Shown here one piece after another: positions 42,517 through 45,712 of a stretch of 45,712 nucleotides of DNA. A program made the translations under genes and the position numbers. This DNA comes from Lachnospiraceae bacterium. GTDB lineage: Bacteria; Bacillota; Clostridia; Lachnospirales; Lachnospiraceae. Below the pieces are notes generated by a model. The model was not told the origin of the DNA, did not search any database, and saw nothing but the letters and a program-made list of their open reading frames with translations. Position 1 is the first letter of the stretch; each line of letters begins with the position of its first letter. The DNA lies in contig SVFB01000099.1 of NCBI GenBank assembly GCA_015057085.1, positions 1-45,712 on the forward strand, written 5' to 3'.

Positions 42517-43906
42517 CATTACATTTTTATTTGTATTTTTGCCACTGACATTGATTATTTATTACCTATGTCCTCAAAAGTTAAAGAATATCTGGCTGTT
42601 GATTACAAGCCTTGTGTTCTATGCTTTCGGAGAACCGATGTATATTATCCTCCTCATATCCTCCATAGTAGTAAACTACGGAAGCGGACTTTTGATTGGA
42701 CGGGCGAGGGATAAAGCTTCTCCGGGAATGGAGAAGCTTGTTCTCGTTTTGAGTCTGGTATTAAATCTCGGTGCATTAGGCGTATTTAAATATTTGGATT
42801 TGGGAATCGCATTGGCTTCCTCTGTGGCAAAACTCTTTGGAAGCACCGGCTTTATGGCAGTTGGCTTGGCGCTTCCAATCGGTATTTCATTCTTCACATT
42901 CCAGGGACTTTCCTATGTGATTGATGTGTACCGCGGAAAAGTACAGGTGCAGAAAAATCCACTATATTTTGGTATGTATATCGCATTGTTCCCACAGCTG
43001 ATTGCGGGACCAATCGTGCGTTACAGTGATGTAGAAACCGAAATTGCTACGCGAAAAATCACAGCCGATATGTTGGGCGATGGCATGGAGCGTTTCATCA
43101 TGGGCCTTTGCAAAAAGGTTTTGATTGCAAATATTTGCGGTGAAATGGTGACCTCTCTGGCGGCAGCCTCAAAGGGTGGAAACGGAACTGTTTGCATGGC
43201 ATGGATTTCTGCGATTGCTTATATGCTTCAAATTTATTTTGATTTCTCCGGATATTCGGATATGGCAATCGGAATCGGCTTGATGCTGGGATTCCATTTC
43301 CCGGAGAACTTCCTACATCCGTATGAATCCAAAAATATTACGGAATTCTGGAACAGATGGCATATCACTTTAAGTTCATTCTTTAAGGAATATGTGTACA
43401 TTCCGTTGGGCGGTAATCGAAAAGGTGTTGCAAGACAAATCTTTAATTTGTTTATTGTATGGGCGCTCACGGGATTATGGCATGGAGCCGGTGCAAACTT
43501 CATTGCCTGGGGAATTTATTATTTCCTGTTCCTTGTTTTAGAAAAATTTGTATTGATGAAATATTGCGAGAAATGGCCGACGGTCATCAAGCATATCTAC
43601 ACCTTAATCGTAGTCTTGTTTGGCTGGGTGCTTTTCTCAAATACCACATGGGAAGGACTGGTTACGCAGCTGAAGGCGATGTTTGGAATCGGAGTTTCCT
43701 TCATCAGCGGAGCAAGCAAATTCTATGGCGCAGAATATGGAATCTTGCTCATCATCTTCGCATTGTTTGCGACCACTCTTCCAAAGAAATTATATGATAA
43801 GTGTCCGGGCGTGGTTCGAATTCTCTTGGGATTAATTGGATTTGGATTGTCTGTAGCACTTTTGATCAACGGAAGTTACAATCCGTTCTTGTACTTTAGA
43901 TTCTAA
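42503..43906 (+). CDS. MBOAT-family O-acyltransferase (AlgI/DltB-like)
   Basis: The 467-residue polytopic membrane protein has about ten helices and the MBOAT signatures FFTFQGLSYVIDVYRG, GPIVRYSDV, FDFSGYSDMAIGIGLMLGF, ITEFWNRWHITLSSFFKEYV and the catalytic histidine 327 in LWHGAGANFIAWG. It passes acyl groups across the membrane for O-acetylation of an external polymer. The DHHW/AlgX-like protein encoded next would be the extracellular partner that places the group. The neighbouring LCP protein suggests a wall polysaccharide as substrate. Confidence 0.93.
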   Translation: MVFSSITFLFVFLPLTLIIYYLCPQKLKNIWLLITSLVFYAFGEPMYIILLISSIVVNYGSGLLIGRARDKASPGMEKLVLVLSLVLNLGALGVFKYLDLGIALASSVAKLFGSTGFMAVGLALPIGISFFTFQGLSYVIDVYRGKVQVQKNPLYFGMYIALFPQLIAGPIVRYSDVETEIATRKITADMLGDGMERFIMGLCKKVLIANICGEMVTSLAAASKGGNGTVCMAWISAIAYMLQIYFDFSGYSDMAIGIGLMLGFHFPENFLHPYESKNITEFWNRWHITLSSFFKEYVYIPLGGNRKGVARQIFNLFIVWALTGLWHGAGANFIAWGIYYFLFLVLEKFVLMKYCEKWPTVIKHIYTLIVVLFGWVLFSNTTWEGLVTQLKAMFGIGVSFISGASKFYGAEYGILLIIFALFATTLPKKLYDKCPGVVRILLGLIGFGLSVALLINGSYNPFLYFRF

Positions 43907-43934
43907 AACAGATGCACAATTTTAGGGAAACGTT

Positions 43935-45035
43935 ATGAAGAAAATATATTTTGGACTGTTCCTTGGCTTGATGGTGCTAGGAGGGATTAGCATCTTCGCC
44001 ACGGGACAAAAAGAATTCTCGTCTAACGAGAATCGATATCTTAAAACAGTATCCGACATCAAATCCACAAGCGATATTGAAGGCACCTTGGCCGATCAAT
44101 TCCCGCTTCGTGATGGATGGCTGACAGTCGCATCAGGTGCGCGATATCTCACCGGCGCCCGCGAAATCAACGATACCTACATCGGTAAGGACGGATACTT
44201 GTTTGACAAATGCAGCGAGAATGATTTCTCAATGATGCAATACAAAAACAATTTGTCTTATCTCGGAAAGTTTGCAGGCAGTTATGAGGTGGATGACATC
44301 AGCCTGGTTCTGGTGCCATCACCATATACCATTCTTTCCGAAAAACTTCCGGATAATGCGCAAGCATATGATGCTGCTCAGAAATATAAGGCGGCCGAAA
44401 CTGCCATGAGTGGAAGTGCAAACGTAGTAGATTTGCGCGATACCCTCGAGTGCCTCTCCCGAGAGACACAAGTGTATTACAGAACCGATCATCACTGGAC
44501 GACCCGCGCAGCCTACGCAGCTTATCTATCCGCAGTCTGTGGATACGATTACGAAAAAGCAGTCGACGAAGCCGTAAACTTTGAAGGCTTAACCGCTGTC
44601 AGCGAAGAATTTCACGGTACTCTTTATTCGAGAGTTCTTCTTCGCGACAAAGTTTACGACACCATCGACGCGCTCGACCTTGAAAAAGCCGGGCTTAGCG
44701 AAATCAGCGAGCAACTCTATGACGCATCGAAGCTGGAAACAAAAGACAAATATGCATATTTCCTCGGTGGAAATACAGGCCGAATGGATATCAAAGGCAC
44801 CGGCGAAGGCAATCTCCTCCTAATCAAAGATTCCTTCGCAAACTGCATGGTGCCATTCCTCGCCCAGAAATATGCCAACATCACCATCGTGGATTTGCGT
44901 TATCTCAGCGAAGAAATTGCACATCTCATGGAAAACGGTGTAGATGGGGAAAGCTACAATGATGTGATCGTGCTATACGAAATGAGTAATTTCGCGGATG
45001 ATGTAAACATCTATAAGCTTGCAAGAGGCTTATAA
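43935..45035 (+). CDS. DHHW-family protein (AlgX/AlgJ-like acetylation partner)
   Basis: The 366-residue protein has an N-terminal signal anchor (YFGLFLGLMVLGGISIFA), then FSSNENRYLKT, GYLFDKC and the DHHW motif YRTDHHWTT with residues 185-188. A C-terminal LLIKDSFANCMVPFLAQ block corresponds to the SGNH-type serine region. It is expected to act outside the membrane as the acetyltransferase partner of the MBOAT protein. Only 29 bases separate the two genes. The stop is followed within a few bases by array 2, with no terminator between. Confidence 0.88.
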   Translation: MKKIYFGLFLGLMVLGGISIFATGQKEFSSNENRYLKTVSDIKSTSDIEGTLADQFPLRDGWLTVASGARYLTGAREINDTYIGKDGYLFDKCSENDFSMMQYKNNLSYLGKFAGSYEVDDISLVLVPSPYTILSEKLPDNAQAYDAAQKYKAAETAMSGSANVVDLRDTLECLSRETQVYYRTDHHWTTRAAYAAYLSAVCGYDYEKAVDEAVNFEGLTAVSEEFHGTLYSRVLLRDKVYDTIDALDLEKAGLSEISEQLYDASKLETKDKYAYFLGGNTGRMDIKGTGEGNLLLIKDSFANCMVPFLAQKYANITIVDLRYLSEEIAHLMENGVDGESYNDVIVLYEMSNFADDVNIYKLARGL

Positions 45036-45045
45036 AACTAAAAAG

Positions 45046-45555
45046 AAAATCTGCTGACGAATTTTTGCCCGGGCGGGAGAGCGGTCAGCAGAGACAGGAT
45101 AAAAAGGAAAAATTGCTGACCAATCTTTGCCGGGGTGCGGGAGCGGTCAGCAAAATATTTTATAAAAGGAAAAGTTGCTGACCAATCTTCGCCAGGTCGG
45201 GAGAGCGGTCAGCAGAAACAGGATAAAAAGGAAAAGTCGCTGACCAATCTTCGCCAAGGTGCGAGAGCGGTCAGCAGAATATTTTATAAAAGGAAAATCT
45301 GCTGACTAATTTTTGCCAGGGAGTGAGAGCGGTCAGCAAAATATTTTATAAAAGGAAAAGTTGCTGACGAATCTTTGCTGGGGAGTGAGAGCGGTCAGCA
45401 GAAACAAGCGAAAAAAGAAAATCTGCTGACGAACCTTTGCCAGGGAGTGAGAGCGGTCAGCAGAAACAAGCGAAAAAAGAAAATCTGCTGACCAATCTTT
45501 GCTAGGGTGGGAGAACGGTCATCAGAAAACGAATAAAAAGGAAAAATTGCTGACC
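45046..45555 (+). repeat. Array 2: eight 62-bp hairpin repeats plus a leading half unit
   Basis: After a half unit (right arm CTGCTGAC at 45051), GGTCAGCA (GGTCATCA in the last unit) starts at 45083, 45145, 45207, 45269, 45331, 45393, 45455 and 45517, a period of exactly 62 bp throughout. Units match array 1 in sequence and orientation. Two units with left arm GGTCAGCAA have right arm TTGCTGAC, keeping the pairing. The loops fall into three types (CAAGCGAAAAA, CAGGATAAAAAGG, TATTTTATAAAAGG). The array follows the DHHW gene directly and is cut by an IS256-like element. Confidence 0.95.
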
Positions 45556-45571
45556 AATCTTTGCGGGGGAG

Positions 45572-45712
45572 GGTAACGTCTATATAATGGTGTAAATTCA
45601 AATAATTATTTAAAAGAGCCAAAGGCTCAACCTTTAGGTATAATAGAATCACCACAATCCAAATAATACCGGAGGTAGAACACAATGGCTCAACTCAATA
45701 TTACTTTAAATC
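45572..45712 (+). mobile_element. Left end of an IS256-family insertion sequence
   Basis: The stretch from about 45572 (GGTAACGTCTATATAATG, then GTGTAAA) resembles the IS256 terminal inverted repeat, in which GTCCGTATAAT and GTGTAAA are characteristic. It begins inside the linker of a 62-bp unit, where GAGAGC would be expected. An inner GAGCC-AAA-GGCTC hairpin and a TATAAT box follow. The element runs off the window. Confidence 0.6.
45685..45712 (+). CDS. IS256-family transposase, N-terminus only
   Basis: An ATG at 45685 follows GGAGG (45671-45675). The nine visible residues, MAQLNITLN, match the usual start of Lachnospiraceae IS256-type (mutator) transposases. The gene continues beyond the window. 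Confidence 0.55.

Noticed and set aside
40186-45555. CRISPR arrays
   Set aside because: The whole 62-bp unit is conserved apart from small changes; there are no unique spacers of constant length and no cas genes.

Overview
The window looks like a chromosomal segment of a low-to-mid GC Gram-positive anaerobe, most likely a member of the Lachnospiraceae or a close relative. The reasons are strong AGGAGG-type ribosome sites and TTGACA/TATAAT promoters, LytR-CpsA-Psr and CHAP-type cell-wall proteins, Listeria-Bacteroides (InlB B) repeats on secreted proteins, a DUF4358-like lipoprotein beside MBOAT and DHHW proteins, and a YesN-type AraC response regulator. No species-level call is possible from sequence reading alone. 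No tRNA, rRNA, cas or phage structural gene was seen.

Region 1 (1-9.1 kb) is a patchwork of accessory genes. A strongly palindromic segment (1-182) precedes an AAA15 ATPase and TOPRIM nuclease pair that resembles two-gene anti-phage modules (OLD/RloAB/PARIS-like). Next come a type-B carboxylesterase, a convergent YesN-like response regulator without a kinase, an RNase III-like protein that lacks its first catalytic half but has two dsRNA-binding domains, a second AAA15 ATPase followed by what may be a collapsed TOPRIM/RloB partner, a small orphan protein and a membrane-anchored Xre regulator.

Region 2 (9.2-10.5 kb) is one secreted beta-sandwich protein behind a near-perfect promoter whose transcript would begin with a terminator-like hairpin.

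Region 3 (10.6-26.9 kb) is one long same-strand operon of fifteen genes ending in a hairpin terminator. It starts with an acyl-carrier module: ACP, AMP-forming ligase, iron-type alcohol dehydrogenase, and a single protein fusing a LuxE-like acyl-protein synthetase to a LuxC-like acyl reductase. Then come a GNAT-like protein, a polysaccharide deacetylase, CMP-sialate synthetase, sialate synthase and hydrolysing UDP-GlcNAc 2-epimerase (neuA-neuB-neuC), a DUF115/Maf-like candidate glycosyltransferase, a propeller-like unknown, a TylF-like methyltransferase, an acetyltransferase, a GT-B transferase and a small membrane protein. No flippase or polymerase is present, so the product may be a sialylated and otherwise decorated glycan put on a protein in the cytoplasm, as in flagellin glycosylation.

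Region 4 (27-38.5 kb) holds three large secreted proteins (beta-helix, CHAP, papain-like). Between the first and second lies a 3.5 kb toxin-antitoxin island bounded by two look-alike terminators: an AAA_14 ATPase remnant, an AbiE pair whose toxin carries an in-frame stop, and a toxin-antitoxin-chaperone (HigBA-SecB-like) locus whose toxin is reduced to a fragment. Both toxins are damaged while both antitoxins and the chaperone are open.

Region 5 (38.6-45.7 kb) is a cell-envelope cluster: an LCP ligase, a membrane-anchored transglutaminase-like protein, a lipoprotein, an MBOAT acyltransferase and a DHHW/AlgX-like protein. It contains two arrays of a 62-bp hairpin repeat, seven and about eight and a half units, with strict period, shared orientation and compensatory arm changes. 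The second array runs into the left end of an IS256-family element that continues past the window.
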